From Nocardia albiluteola (GTDB lineage Bacteria; Actinomycetota; Actinomycetes; Mycobacteriales; Mycobacteriaceae), in contig NZ_JAHKNI010000002.1 in NCBI RefSeq assembly GCF_018860155.1, forward strand, positions 536,713 through 600,712: 64,000 nucleotides of DNA. Direction: 5' to 3'. The translations under genes were made by a program, and so were the position numbers. Under the pieces are notes generated by a model. It worked only from the letters and a program-made list of their open reading frames with translations. It did no database searches and was not told the DNA's origin. Shown here in pieces: positions 26,138 to 35,385 of this stretch (positions are counted from its first letter, which is position 1; each line of letters begins with the position of its first letter).

Positions 26138-26597
26138 GGCTGTCCGCTCGAGTCCGATTCGATATCTTCCGAGTCTCTTTTGAGTCTCGAAACCCTGCGA
26201 AACCGGTACTTGCAAGGGGCGATCGGCCCACCTTGGATGTTACCTAGGTCACATTCGGGATCGATTGATAGATATATCACTCGCAAAAACACCCGTAGTT
26301 CACCTTTCGTTAGGTTTGCGTTCATTTGTCGCAACCAATCTGTGACTTGCTAGATCGCGCCCCGGGCCGACTTATCGAGCACGGAAACCACGCAGCGGCG
26401 AACGTCGGCTCCTGCCGCTCCGCTGCCCGTCGCCGAAGTTCGGCGTACCACGCCCCGCGTCACATCCGCGGATAACTGAATCTCCAATCCGCATAACAAC
26501 CGACAAAGGAATTCTCAGAACGTCGACGAACGCCGACCGCCCCGGCCGCCGTGCCGGACCGGCGCTCGCTGGATTCGTGCTGCCGAAAGACAACACC
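26138..26597. other. Intergenic region, glmS to transglycosylase
   Basis: 460 bp without a gene. The first half (26160-26360) is AT-richer than its surroundings and includes 'GATAGATATATCACTC', so it probably holds the promoter of the transglycosylase gene. I looked for a cyclic-di-AMP (ydaO) riboswitch, which precedes some actinobacterial wall hydrolases, and did not find its conserved segments. Confidence 0.6.
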
Positions 26598-27122
26598 ATG
26601 CATCTACGCAAACTGTTCCCCCTCGTCATTGCCGCCGCCGCGATCGCCATCCCGGCACAGGCCCACGCCTCATCGTTCACCGCCGGTGTCCCCGCGCAGC
26701 TGCAGCAGCCCGCGACGCAGCTGCAGCAGTGGGAGCAAGGGCTGTCGCTGCCGCTGCCGCAGCCGCTCTCGCAGCTGCTGCCGGCCCCGACGCCGGTCTT
26801 CGCGAACAACCTGGACGGCTGGATCCGCAATGCGCAGTTCGTCCTGAACCAGAACCACATCCCCGGCAGCTACGGCGCGATTCACCGGAACATCATGCGC
26901 GAGTCCGGCGGCAACCCGCGGGCGATCAACCTATACGACTCGAACGCCGCCCGCGGCATCCCGTCCAAGGGCTTGATGCAGGTCATCGACCCGACCTTCC
27001 GCGCCTACCACGTCGACGGCACGTCCTGGGACATCTACGACCCGGTCGCCAACATCACCGCCGCCTGCAATTACGCGGCGCATCGGTACGGCACGATCGA
27101 CAACGTCAACTCGGCGTACTGA
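26598..27122 (+). CDS. Secreted lytic transglycosylase (SLT domain)
   Basis: 174-aa exported peptidoglycan lytic enzyme. The start is ATG at 26598, with a classic signal peptide ('MHLRKLFPLVIAAAAIAIPAQAHA'). A 50-residue Gln/Leu/Pro-rich spacer precedes a C-terminal SLT/lysozyme-like domain of about 95 residues: 'IMRESGGNPRAIN' with the catalytic Glu, 'GLMQVIDPTFRAYH', and 'NITAACNYAAHRYG'. This is the compact domain found in actinobacterial phage-like transglycosylases. It likely cleaves MurNAc-GlcNAc links in the wall. It is monocistronic, with a long upstream region. Confidence 0.88.
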   Translation: MHLRKLFPLVIAAAAIAIPAQAHASSFTAGVPAQLQQPATQLQQWEQGLSLPLPQPLSQLLPAPTPVFANNLDGWIRNAQFVLNQNHIPGSYGAIHRNIMRESGGNPRAINLYDSNAARGIPSKGLMQVIDPTFRAYHVDGTSWDIYDPVANITAACNYAAHRYGTIDNVNSAY

Positions 27123-27235
27123 GTTTTCGGTCTTCCGCCCCCGGGTCGCGTGCGTCTGCCGTCGGCTCGGGGGCGGATGTCGCTCTCCGGGATGTTCTGC
27201 AAGCTCCCCGAGGAGCTCACGCGTCCCGAAGCGCC

Positions 27236-27643
27236 CTACTGGACGGTCACCGTGCCGTGCATGTCCGGGTGCAGGGGGCACATGTAGCGGTAGGTGCCGG
27301 GGACGGTGAAGGTGTGGCTCCACTCGCCCTGATTGAAGATGGGGCTGTCGATGCCCATCGCGGAGTCGCCGATGCCCTGCACAGCGTGGGGGTAGCGGTC
27401 CTCGAACTTCCAGGTCACGGTGCCGCCGGACGTGACGGTGATCGCGTCGGGGGAGAACTTCATGTCCTTCACCTCGACGGTGGCCGCCGCCATCGGGGCC
27501 GTGGCGGCTGACGTCGCCGCCCCGGAGGATGCCGGGCTCGGCGCGGATGTCTGTGCCCCCGAACCGCACCCGCTGACGGCCAAGGCGGCCAGCAATGCGA
27601 CACAGCCCCCGAGACGCACCCATCGATTCCCACCGGTCGACAT
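27236..27643 (-). CDS. Cupredoxin-domain lipoprotein
   Basis: 135-aa lipoprotein with a plastocyanin-like copper domain. The signal ends 'LAVSGC', then an Ala/Ser/Thr spacer, then a single cupredoxin fold of about 85 residues. The type-1 copper ligands are visible: His in 'RYPHAVQG' and Cys, His and Met in 'CPLHPDMHGTVTV'. It is probably an extracytoplasmic electron carrier or copper-binding protein. No oxidase or nitrite reductase is nearby. Confidence 0.9.
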   Translation of the reverse strand: MSTGGNRWVRLGGCVALLAALAVSGCGSGAQTSAPSPASSGAATSAATAPMAAATVEVKDMKFSPDAITVTSGGTVTWKFEDRYPHAVQGIGDSAMGIDSPIFNQGEWSHTFTVPGTYRYMCPLHPDMHGTVTVQ

Positions 27644-27835
27644 GCGGCCAGCCTAGTCCCGAGCGGTAGCCGCTCATTCGCCCTGGGGGGCTCGATTGCG
27701 CGTCCGCCGGTTCCGGCGCGGGTTGGGAGTACTCGTCGCCGCCGGGGCCGCGCAACCATTCGCGGCGCTCGAGTCGCCGACCCGGGCGGCGTAGTCTGCT
27801 GACGGTGTGATGCCGATGCGGTAGGAGGGCGGTCC

Positions 27836-29284
27836 ATGACGATGCGCGGGTATTTCACGGTGGAGCAGGTGCGGGCGGCCGAGGCGGAGCTGTTCGGGCG
27901 GGTTCCCGCGGGGGTTCCGATGCAGCGGGCGGCCTACGGGTTGGCCCGCGTCGTCGCCGCGGAGCTGCGGGCGCGCACCGGCGGGGTGGCCGGGCGGGCG
28001 GTGACGCTGCTGATCGGCTCCGGGGACAACGGTGGCGATGCGCTGTGGGCGGGCTCGATGCTGCGGCGACGCGGGGTGGCGGTGACGGCGGTGCTGCTCT
28101 CCCCCGCGCGGGCGCATGCGGAAGGGCTTGCGGCACTATGCCGTTCGGGTGGGCGCGTCGCCGACGAACTCGGCGCGCCGGATCTGGTGGTCGATGGCAT
28201 CGTGGGCATCTCGGGGCGCGGTCCGCTGCGCCCGCGAGCGGCTGAACTCGTTGCGGCAGTGGATGTTCCGATCGTTTCCGCGGACCTGCCCAGTGGGGTC
28301 GACCCCGATACCGGCGCGGTGGACGGCCCGGCCGTGCGGGCCGATGTCACGGTAACCTTCGGCGCGCACAAGCCGGTGCACGCGCTCGCCGCCCCATGGT
28401 GCGGGCGAATCGAGCTGGTGCCCATCGGTTTACGTCTCCCAGCGGCCGAACTCGCTGCGCTGGAACCGGCCTCGATCGGTGCGCGTTGGCCGGTGCCGGG
28501 CCCCCACGACGACAAGTACACCCAGGGCGTCACGGGAATCTGCGCCGGGAGTGCGACCTACCCCGGGGCCGCGGTGCTGTGCACCGGCGCCGCGGTGGCC
28601 GCGACCTCGGGCATGGTCCGCTACGCCGGTACAGGCGCGGCAGAGGTGCTCGCCCACTTTCCGGAAGTGATTGCCGCCGAGACCGTTTCGTCCACCGGGC
28701 GGGTGCAGGCCTGGGTGTGCGGACCCGGCGGCGGCACCGATGACGCCGCCCGCGAACGCCTTTCGGAAGTCCTCGCCACCGACCTGCCGGTGGTGGTCGA
28801 CGCCGACGCGTTGACGCTGCTGGCCGCCGACCCGGCCCCCGTCATCGGCCGCGCCGCGCCCACCGTGCTCACCCCGCACGCGGGCGAGTTCGCCCGTCTG
28901 ACCGGCGCCGACCCCGGCCCCGACCGGTCGGCCGCGGTCCGTGATCTGGCCGAGAAGTGGCAGGTCACCGTCCTGCTCAAGGGCCGTGCCACCCTGGTCG
29001 CGACACCCGGCGCCCCCATCCTGGTCAACGAGGCGGGCGGTTCCTGGGCCGCCACCGCAGGCGCCGGCGACGTCCTGTCGGGCATCATCGGCGCCCTGCT
29101 CGCCGCGGGCCGTCCCCCGCAGTGGGCCGCCGCCGCGGCAGCCCGCACCCACGCCCTGGCCGCAAACCTGGCAGCCCACGCGGCACCGCCCGCCAACGCC
29201 CCCGGCGCCCCCATCTCCGCCACCCCACTCCTGCACCAGGTGCACTCCGCCATCCAGACCCTCCGCGCCCTCGCCACGCGCTGA
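27836..29284 (+). CDS. nnr: Bifunctional NAD(P)H-hydrate epimerase/dehydratase
   Basis: 482-aa repair enzyme for hydrated NAD(P)H. The N-terminal epimerase (YjeF_N, about 1-210) has 'GSGDNGGDALWAG' and 'DLPSGVDPDTG'. The C-terminal ADP/ATP-dependent dehydratase (about 215-480, ribokinase-like) has 'DADALTLL', 'LTPHAGEFARLTG', 'VLLKGRATLVATP' and the nucleotide-binding 'WAATAGAGDVLSG'. The ATG at 27836 has AGGAGG 9 nt upstream. In M. tuberculosis nnr (Rv3433c) is also between glmS and alr. Confidence 0.95.
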   Translation: MTMRGYFTVEQVRAAEAELFGRVPAGVPMQRAAYGLARVVAAELRARTGGVAGRAVTLLIGSGDNGGDALWAGSMLRRRGVAVTAVLLSPARAHAEGLAALCRSGGRVADELGAPDLVVDGIVGISGRGPLRPRAAELVAAVDVPIVSADLPSGVDPDTGAVDGPAVRADVTVTFGAHKPVHALAAPWCGRIELVPIGLRLPAAELAALEPASIGARWPVPGPHDDKYTQGVTGICAGSATYPGAAVLCTGAAVAATSGMVRYAGTGAAEVLAHFPEVIAAETVSSTGRVQAWVCGPGGGTDDAARERLSEVLATDLPVVVDADALTLLAADPAPVIGRAAPTVLTPHAGEFARLTGADPGPDRSAAVRDLAEKWQVTVLLKGRATLVATPGAPILVNEAGGSWAATAGAGDVLSGIIGALLAAGRPPQWAAAAAARTHALAANLAAHAAPPANAPGAPISATPLLHQVHSAIQTLRALATR

Positions 29285-29300
29285 AGCGCGGCGATGCACC

Positions 29301-29480
29301 CTGCTCGTCGCCGCTGCCGGTAGCGCTGACGGGATCCTGCGAGTGTGGGACGTGGCCACCGGGCAGCTCGTCCACCGGTTCGCCTTCGGCGCTGATGTCG
29401 GCGCGGTCTGCTTCGGGCCGGCGGGCGAACTCGTCGCGGCCGTCGGATGGGACGTCGTGGTCTTGGAACAGGGCGGCTGA
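29301..29480 (+). pseudogene. WD40-repeat relic
   Basis: About 60 codons ending in a stop at 29478-29480, with no start codon of their own. The translation reads one and a half WD40 blades: 'LLVAAAGSADGILRVWDVAT' followed by 'VGAVCFGPAGELVAAVG'. The classic 'G..DG.LRVWDV.TG' dipeptide pattern is clear. There is no upstream blade or promoter, only the end of nnr, so this is the residue of a deleted WD40 gene. Confidence 0.65.
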
Positions 29481-29592
29481 TCCGGCTTGCCCCTGGTCGG
29501 GCCATTGTGTACGGGCGCACCGTGGAGGAGGGTGGGTATGTCCGGGTGGCGCCGCCCAGGGCGCCGCCTCATTTCGCACTGGGAGGTGGCCC

Positions 29593-30216
29593 GTGTATGC
29601 ACGTTCGAGCACGATTGTGGCCAGGCTGTCGGCGATCGACACCGGGACCGCGTACCTCCGCGATGTGGTGATGCCGAATCTGCCCGAGATGCAGGGCTGG
29701 GTGGGGCTGTCGTTGCTCGTCGACAGGGCCTCGAGGCGTTGCGTCGCCACCACCGCGTGGGAATCGGAAGCCGCGATGCAGGACAGCAGACCGCAGGTGA
29801 AACCCCTGCGTGACGGCCTGTCCCTGGCCTTCGAGGGTCGGCTCGAGGTGATCGAGGAATGGGATGTTCCGGTCATGCACCGCGTTCACGCCGCCGGCGA
29901 CGGCGCGAGCACCCGGTGCACCTGGATGCAGGGCAATCCGGGCGACATCGATCGAGAGATCGAGACCTTCCGGACGGGCGTGCTGCCGGCACTCGAGACG
30001 ATGGACGGATTCTGCAGCGCCAGCCTGTTCGTCAACCGGACGACCGGCCGCGCGGTCGGCGTGACCGCGTGGGCCGGTCTGCGGGCGCTCGAGGGCAGCC
30101 GGGTCCAGATCGATCAGATCAGAAGCACGCTGACCCGGCGGGCGGGTGTCAGCGTCCAGGAGGTGACGGAGTTCGAGCTGATCTTGGCCCATCTCAGAGT
30201 GCCCGAGATGGCCTGA
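29593..30216 (+). CDS. Tandem ABM-like (antibiotic monooxygenase fold) protein
   Basis: 207-aa protein made of two similar halves. Each half is about 95 residues with the dimeric alpha/beta-barrel pattern. In half 1 'YLRDVVMPNLPEMQGWVGLSLLVDRASRRCVATTAW'-type spacing matches half 2 'FRTGVLPALETMDGFCSASLFVNRTTGRAVGVTAW' (each shown in part). The start is GTG at 29593 with GGGAGG 6 nt upstream. Function unknown; single-domain relatives are monooxygenases or heme-degrading enzymes, but no diagnostic active-site residue is visible. Confidence 0.65.
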   Translation: MYARSSTIVARLSAIDTGTAYLRDVVMPNLPEMQGWVGLSLLVDRASRRCVATTAWESEAAMQDSRPQVKPLRDGLSLAFEGRLEVIEEWDVPVMHRVHAAGDGASTRCTWMQGNPGDIDREIETFRTGVLPALETMDGFCSASLFVNRTTGRAVGVTAWAGLRALEGSRVQIDQIRSTLTRRAGVSVQEVTEFELILAHLRVPEMA

Positions 30217-30239
30217 GTCCACCCGCCGGGGGCGCGCCC

Positions 30240-31058
30240 CTACTCGCCCTGAGCCAAACGCGACGTCGGCTCCCACTCGCGCCACAGCGCCAGCCGCGAC
30301 TCGTAATCGGCGGTGGCGATGCCCAGCGGGTCGATGCCGAAGAAGACGCGCAGGGGCGGCTTCGGGGCGTCGACGACCTCCAGGATGGCCGCGCGGGTAC
30401 CGATGGGGTCGCCGGAATTGCGGGCGGCCCGCTGCCTGGCGCGCAGCTCGCGGACGTGGTCGTAGGCCGGGATCGGGGTGCTGTGCTTCGCCGACGGGCC
30501 CGCCCAGTCGGTGCTGAAGCCGCCCGGCTCGATGAGGGTCACGTGGATGCCGAAGCTCGCGACCTCCTGGGACAGCGACTGCGAGAACCCCTCCAGCGCC
30601 CACTTCGAGGCGTGGTACGCGCCGATCGAGGGGAACGCGCTGATGCCGCCGATGCTCGACACCTGGATGATGTGGCCGCTGCCCTGCGCCCGCATGATCG
30701 GCAGCGCGGCCTGCGTAACCCACAGCGCGCCGAACACATTCGTCTCCAGCTGCGCGCGGAACTCGGCCTCGGTCAGCTCCTCGATCATGCCGAAGTGGCC
30801 GTATCCGGCGTTGTTGACGACGATGTCGAGCCGCTCGAAATGCCGGGCGGCCTCCTGCACGGCGGCGAAGTCGGCGTCGCGATCGGTGACGTCCAGGCGC
30901 ACCGGCAGGAAGGTGTCGGGGTACTTGGCGACGATCTCGTCCAGGGTGGACACATCCCGCGCGGTCCCGGCGACCCGATCGCCGCGCTCCAGCGCGGCCA
31001 ACGCCCATTCGCGGCCGAACCCACGCGACACACCGGTGATGAACCAAACCTTGCTCAT
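30240..31058 (-). CDS. Short-chain dehydrogenase/reductase
   Basis: 272-aa classical SDR oxidoreductase. The cofactor loop 'TGVSRGFG' is at the N-terminus, 'NNAGYG' follows, and the catalytic Ser ('VSSIGG'), Tyr and Lys ('YHASK') are all present. The Arg at 'TARDVS' suggests NADP(H). The start ATG at 31058 is preceded by GGAGG. The substrate is not determinable. It is convergent with the ABM-like gene and divergent from alr. Confidence 0.92.
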   Translation of the reverse strand: MSKVWFITGVSRGFGREWALAALERGDRVAGTARDVSTLDEIVAKYPDTFLPVRLDVTDRDADFAAVQEAARHFERLDIVVNNAGYGHFGMIEELTEAEFRAQLETNVFGALWVTQAALPIMRAQGSGHIIQVSSIGGISAFPSIGAYHASKWALEGFSQSLSQEVASFGIHVTLIEPGGFSTDWAGPSAKHSTPIPAYDHVRELRARQRAARNSGDPIGTRAAILEVVDAPKPPLRVFFGIDPLGIATADYESRLALWREWEPTSRLAQGE

Positions 31059-31235
31059 AAACGGGCCTCCATCTCGAGTAAAGGGGCCGGTAATGCCCGT
31101 TGACCACGGTAGGCGCCTGGAGCGCACTTCAAGCAAGTACTTCCTCCCGCCCGATCTCCGGCGATGCCCTCGATCGCGGCCGGGCGACCCACCGGCTCTC
31201 GGCCACATGCCGTGGCAATGGCAGGATCGGTGCGT

Positions 31236-32375
31236 ATGAACAGCACCGACCCGCAGGTAGAAACCGTCGTCGACCTCGACGCCATCGCGCACAACACGCG
31301 CGTGCTCGCCGGGCACGCCGGTGATGCCGCGGTGATGGCGGTGGTGAAGGGCGACGGCTACAACCACGGCGCGGTGCGGGTGGCCCGGGCGGCGCTGGCC
31401 GCCGGCGCCGCCGAACTCGGCGTCACCACGATTCCGGAGGCGCTGGAGCTGCGCGCCGGGGGCATCGATGCCCCGATCCTGAGCTGGCTCAACGTCATCG
31501 ACGCCGATTACGCCGCCGCCGTCGCGGCCGATATCGAGCTCGGGGTGTCCTCCGCGCGCCAGCTTCAGGTCGTCGCGGACGCGGCGCGGGCGACCGGACG
31601 GACCGCGACCGTCTCGGTGAAGGTCGACACCGGCCTGAACCGCAACGGCGCCTCGGACATCGAATATCCGCGGCTACTCGGGCTGCTGCGCGATCTGGCC
31701 GCCGAGCGCGCGGTGCGGCTGCGTGCGGTCTTCTCCCACCTCGCGCTGGGCGACACGCCGCAGCATCCCGCGAACGACATGCAGCGCCAGCGTTTCCTCG
31801 ACGCCATCGCCGCGGCGAAGGAGTTCGGCCTCGAGCCCGAAGTGGCGCACCTGGCCAATTCGGCGGCGGCGCTGACCCGGCCCGACCTTGCCTTCGACAT
31901 GGTCCGCCCCGGCATCGCGCTCTACGGGTTGTCGCCGGTCCCGGAGATCTCCGACTTCGGCCTGCGCCCGGCGATGACCTTCCAGGCGCGGGTCGTACTG
32001 GTCAAGCGGGTCGCGGCCGGGGAGGGCGTGTCCTACGGCCACGAGTGGGTCGCCCCGCGCGACACCACGGTGGCGCTGATCCCGGCCGGATACGCCGACG
32101 GTGTGTTCCGGTCGCTGGGCGGCCGCATCACGGTGCGGATCGGCGAGCGGAGTTATCCCAGCGTGGGGCGGGTCTGCATGGACCAGTTGGTGGTCGACCT
32201 CGGCGCCAACGCCGAGGGCGTCGGCGAGGGTGACACCGCGGTGCTGTTCGGCGGAAAGCCGGGGGATCCGCATGCCCAGCAGTGGGCCGATCTGCTCGGT
32301 ACCATCCACTATGAGATCGTGTGCTCGCCCCGCGGGCGGGTCGTGCGGCGATATGTGGGCGAAGGGGCGTGTTGA
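31236..32375 (+). CDS. alr: Alanine racemase
   Basis: PLP enzyme making D-alanine for peptidoglycan, 379 aa. The PLP-binding Lys is Lys38 in '[14 protein letters not shown]'; most alanine racemases have KA(N/D)AYGHG, so the Gly-Asp-Gly-Tyr-Asn variant is unusual but keeps Lys, Tyr and His. The second catalytic base is Tyr267 in 'VSYGHEW'. '[13 protein letters not shown]' is the conserved C-terminal substrate-binding segment. It overlaps the following hydrolase gene as TGATG, beginning an operon that runs to tsaD, as in mycobacteria. Confidence 0.96.
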   Translation: MNSTDPQVETVVDLDAIAHNTRVLAGHAGDAAVMAVVKGDGYNHGAVRVARAALAAGAAELGVTTIPEALELRAGGIDAPILSWLNVIDADYAAAVAADIELGVSSARQLQVVADAARATGRTATVSVKVDTGLNRNGASDIEYPRLLGLLRDLAAERAVRLRAVFSHLALGDTPQHPANDMQRQRFLDAIAAAKEFGLEPEVAHLANSAAALTRPDLAFDMVRPGIALYGLSPVPEISDFGLRPAMTFQARVVLVKRVAAGEGVSYGHEWVAPRDTTVALIPAGYADGVFRSLGGRITVRIGERSYPSVGRVCMDQLVVDLGANAEGVGEGDTAVLFGGKPGDPHAQQWADLLGTIHYEIVCSPRGRVVRRYVGEGAC

Positions 32376-33472
32376 TGAGATCGGCTCGGCCACAGGGATT
32401 TCGGATCGGCGCCTGGAGCGGCGGGGTGGCCGCGGCGGGCGTGCTGGGCGGCCTGGCCGGTGCGCATGCGCTGCGCCGGGTCGGCGCCACGGCGCGCTGG
32501 CCCGCGCGCTGCGACGAGCTGCGCGAAGAGGATTTCACGCTGCTGGATCGGGACCGCGCATGCACCGTGGTCGCTGACGACGGTGTGGCACTGGCGGTCC
32601 GCGAATGCGGGGCCGAAGATGCGCGGGCCACGGTCGTTTTTGTGCACGGCTTCTGTAACAGCATGGAGTCCTTCCATTTTCAGCGCCGCGACCTCGAAAA
32701 GCAGTGGGGCCCAGGGGTGCGCATGCTGTTCTTCGACCAGCGCGGGCACGGCAGGTCCGGTGAGCCGAGCGTCGGGAGCTGCACGGTGCCGCAGCTGGGC
32801 CGCGATCTGGCCGCCGTCGTGCGGGCCTGCGCGCCTACCGGCCCGCTGATGGTGGTCGGCCACTCCATGGGCGGCATGGCGATCCTGGCCGCGGCCGCGC
32901 AGTTCCCGGAGCTGTTCGCCGAGCGGGTGCGCGCGGTGGCGCTGCTGTCGACCGCCGCGGCCGAGGTCACCGACACCGGAGTGGCCCAGCTGCTGCGCCA
33001 TCCGGCCATCGACGGATTCCGGGTGGCGGTGCACGCCGCGCCCGCCCTGATGCAGGCCGGGCGCGCGGCGGCGCGGCACGTCGTCACCCCGATACTGCAC
33101 GTCAGCTCGTTCCACGGAGATGTGAGCCCGACCCTGTCGCGCATGAACACCTCGATGATCGACCGGACCCCGGTCGCCACCGTGGTGAAGTTCTTCCAGG
33201 CGCTGGAGCTGCACGACGAGTCCGCGGCGCTGCCCCTGCTGGCGCCGCGGCCCGCACTGGTCCTCGGCGGCGGGCACGACCTGGTGATTCCGTTCCGCAA
33301 TTCCGCGGCGCTGGCCCGGCACCTGCCCGACGCGGACATGGTCCGGGTCACCGACGCCGCGCACATGGTGCACCTGCAGTGTCCGGACCTGGTGAATGCC
33401 GCCCTGGATCGCCTCCTGCTGCGCAGTGGGCTCGCGGCCCCCGGTGCCGGGCGGGAGGTACTGGGTGGTTGA
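32375..33472 (+). CDS. Alpha/beta hydrolase
   Basis: 365-aa hydrolase with an intact catalytic set: oxyanion 'VHGFCNS', 'FDQRGHGRSG', nucleophile Ser164 in 'VVGHSMGGMA', Asp in 'LGGGHDLVIP' and His in 'AAHMVHL'. The N-terminus has a short hydrophobic segment (about 12-30) and may be a membrane anchor. It starts one base inside the alr stop, so translation is coupled. A hydrolase in this place, between alr and tsaE, is common in mycolic-acid bacteria. The substrate is unknown; lipid esters are plausible. Confidence 0.88.
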   Translation: MRSARPQGFRIGAWSGGVAAAGVLGGLAGAHALRRVGATARWPARCDELREEDFTLLDRDRACTVVADDGVALAVRECGAEDARATVVFVHGFCNSMESFHFQRRDLEKQWGPGVRMLFFDQRGHGRSGEPSVGSCTVPQLGRDLAAVVRACAPTGPLMVVGHSMGGMAILAAAAQFPELFAERVRAVALLSTAAAEVTDTGVAQLLRHPAIDGFRVAVHAAPALMQAGRAAARHVVTPILHVSSFHGDVSPTLSRMNTSMIDRTPVATVVKFFQALELHDESAALPLLAPRPALVLGGGHDLVIPFRNSAALARHLPDADMVRVTDAAHMVHLQCPDLVNAALDRLLLRSGLAAPGAGREVLGG

Positions 33473-33525
33473 GGCGGGACGGGTGTTCGCGTCGTTTGTT
33501 CGAGCTGTGATGCGAATCACTTTAT

Positions 33526-33987
33526 GTGAGTGGGGATCTCGTGGCTGAGCAGCGCACATTGCCGACGGTCGAGGACACCGAGGCGTTGGGCCGGGAGCTG
33601 GCCCGCGACCTGGGCCCCGGCGACCTGGTCGTCCTCGACGGCCCGCTGGGCGCGGGCAAGACCGCGCTGACCCGCGGGCTCGCGGCGGGGCTGGGCGTGC
33701 AGGGGCGGGTGAGCTCGCCGACCTTCGTCATCGCCCGCCAGCACCGCGCCGGGGGGCATCCCGGCGCGATCCCCATGGTTCACGTCGATGCCTACCGGCT
33801 CGGCGGCGATCTGGACGAGCTCGACGCCCTGGATCTGGACACCGAGCTGGACGACGCGGTCGTGGTCGTCGAGTGGGGGCTGGGCGTCGTGGAACATCTC
33901 GCCGACCGTCACCTGCGAGTTCTGCTGCGCCGGGAGCCCGACTCCGACGTGCGGACCGCCACCTGGGAATGGGTCGCCTCCAGCTGA
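33526..33987 (+). CDS. tsaE: tRNA t6A modification ATPase TsaE
   Basis: 153-aa P-loop ATPase needed for threonylcarbamoyl-adenosine at tRNA position 37. Walker A 'GPLGAGKTALTRG' (Lys45), the 'SSPTFVIARQH' switch region, 'HVDAYRL' and 'VVEWG' are all TsaE signatures. The start is GTG at 33526; another GTG at 33541 is possible. It is first of the tsaE-tsaB-rimI-tsaD series, which all work on t6A except RimI. Confidence 0.95.
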   Translation: MSGDLVAEQRTLPTVEDTEALGRELARDLGPGDLVVLDGPLGAGKTALTRGLAAGLGVQGRVSSPTFVIARQHRAGGHPGAIPMVHVDAYRLGGDLDELDALDLDTELDDAVVVVEWGLGVVEHLADRHLRVLLRREPDSDVRTATWEWVASS

Positions 33988-34033
33988 ACCGCACGCGGGC
34001 CGAAGGTGACCAACCGGTATCGTTGAGGCAATC

Positions 34034-34807
34034 ATGCTTGTACTCGCCGTCGACACCGCGACGCCTGCCGTCACAGCAGGACTGGTGGTTTTGGACCAGG
34101 CCGCCCCCGGGCACCACGACCTGCAGACGCTCGCCTCCCGGGTGACCGTCGATGCCCGCGCGCACAACGAGGTGCTGGCGCCGCAAATCCTCGAATGCCT
34201 AGACGCGGCAGGCCGTTCCCGCGCCGAGCTCGACGCCGTCGTGGTCGGCCTCGGCCCGGGGCCCTTCACCGGCCTGCGTGTCGGCATGGCGACCGCCGCC
34301 GCATTCGGCGACGCGTTGGGGCTGCCGGTGTATGGGGTGTGCAGCCTCGATGCGATCGCGGCCGCCGCCTGGCGCGATATCACCGACGCCGAGGCCGAGC
34401 TGCTGGTCGTTACCGATGCCCGTCGACGCGAGGTGTATTGGGCCCGCTACCGGGCCGTGTCCGGGGTCGCGCCGGAGGGCGCGTTCGTGGTGGCCGCCGT
34501 CGGTGATTGCCCGGGCGCGGGGCCCTTGGAGAGCGCGCGGGTCGACACAGTCGCGCGCGTGTCGGGGCCGCAGGTGTGCAAGCCGGGTGACCTGGAGTCG
34601 GGCGATTCCACGGTGATCGCCGGATCCGCCTCGCACGTAGACTTTTTCGATCTGCCTGTGCTGCCGGTGGAGACGCCGTCTCCCGAGGGCCTGGTCGCCT
34701 GCGCGGCCGCCGAACTGCTGGGCCGGGCGGCCCCGGGCCCGCTGACACCGCTGTATCTGCGTCGGCCCGATGCGGTCGAGCGCAGCTATCAGGCGGTCCG
34801 CTCGTGA
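34034..34807 (+). CDS. tsaB: tRNA t6A modification protein TsaB
   Basis: 257-aa inactive paralogue of TsaD that scaffolds the TsaB-D-E complex. 'MLVLAVDTATPAVTAGLV' opens the ASKHA fold and 'VGLGPGPFTGLRVGMATA' is the TsaB signature. It overlaps rimI by 4 bp (GTGA). Confidence 0.95.
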   Translation: MLVLAVDTATPAVTAGLVVLDQAAPGHHDLQTLASRVTVDARAHNEVLAPQILECLDAAGRSRAELDAVVVGLGPGPFTGLRVGMATAAAFGDALGLPVYGVCSLDAIAAAAWRDITDAEAELLVVTDARRREVYWARYRAVSGVAPEGAFVVAAVGDCPGAGPLESARVDTVARVSGPQVCKPGDLESGDSTVIAGSASHVDFFDLPVLPVETPSPEGLVACAAAELLGRAAPGPLTPLYLRRPDAVERSYQAVRS

Positions 34808-35385
34808 CCGGCGAGGCGCCGTCGCCCGATACCGCGGCACGCGACATGGGCGACCAGGTCGACCTGCCGTTATCGGATCCCGTTGCGCCCGTAGGGATCC
34901 GGATCGAGCCGATGACGCCCGCCGATATCGCGCGCTGCGCCGAACTCGAGAAAGTGCTCTTCCCTGAGGACGATCCGTGGCCGGAGGTGGCCTTCCGGTC
35001 GGAGCTGGCCGGGGCGCACAACCGGTACCTGGTCGCGCGGGAGGAAGCCGGCCGCATGGTCGGCTACGGCGGCATCGCCCTGCTGGGCAACCTCGAGTAT
35101 CCCGAGGCCGAGGTGCATACGATCGGCGTCGACCCGCACTGTCACCGCGGCGGGATCGGCACGCTGCTGCTGCGCGCGCTGCTGGCAGAGGCCGGGGGCC
35201 GCGGCGGTCCGGTCTTCCTCGAGGTCCGCACCGACAACGCGCCCGCGATCGCCCTGTACGAGAAGCACGGCTTCCACATCATCGGCCTGCGCAAGAGCTA
35301 CTACCAGCCCAGCGGCGCGGACGCCTTCACCATGCGCCGCCCCGCGCTCAGCGGTGCCGACCAGCCGAACGAGGTGCTCACGTGA
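34804..35385 (+). CDS. rimI: Ribosomal protein S18 alanine N-acetyltransferase
   Basis: 193-aa GNAT acetyltransferase. '[22 protein letters not shown]' contains the acetyl-CoA pyrophosphate loop (R-G-G-I-G), and '[27 protein letters not shown]' closes the fold as in RimI. About 35 extra N-terminal residues precede the core. Embedded in the tsa operon with 4-bp overlaps at both ends; the same order occurs in mycobacteria. Confidence 0.93.
   Translation: MTGEAPSPDTAARDMGDQVDLPLSDPVAPVGIRIEPMTPADIARCAELEKVLFPEDDPWPEVAFRSELAGAHNRYLVAREEAGRMVGYGGIALLGNLEYPEAEVHTIGVDPHCHRGGIGTLLLRALLAEAGGRGGPVFLEVRTDNAPAIALYEKHGFHIIGLRKSYYQPSGADAFTMRRPALSGADQPNEVLT

Noticed and set aside
24071..26215. 714-codon open frame opposite glmS
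   Set aside because: Antisense shadow of a well-supported gene.
26138..26597. Cyclic-di-AMP (ydaO) riboswitch before the transglycosylase
   Set aside because: The conserved riboswitch segments are not present.
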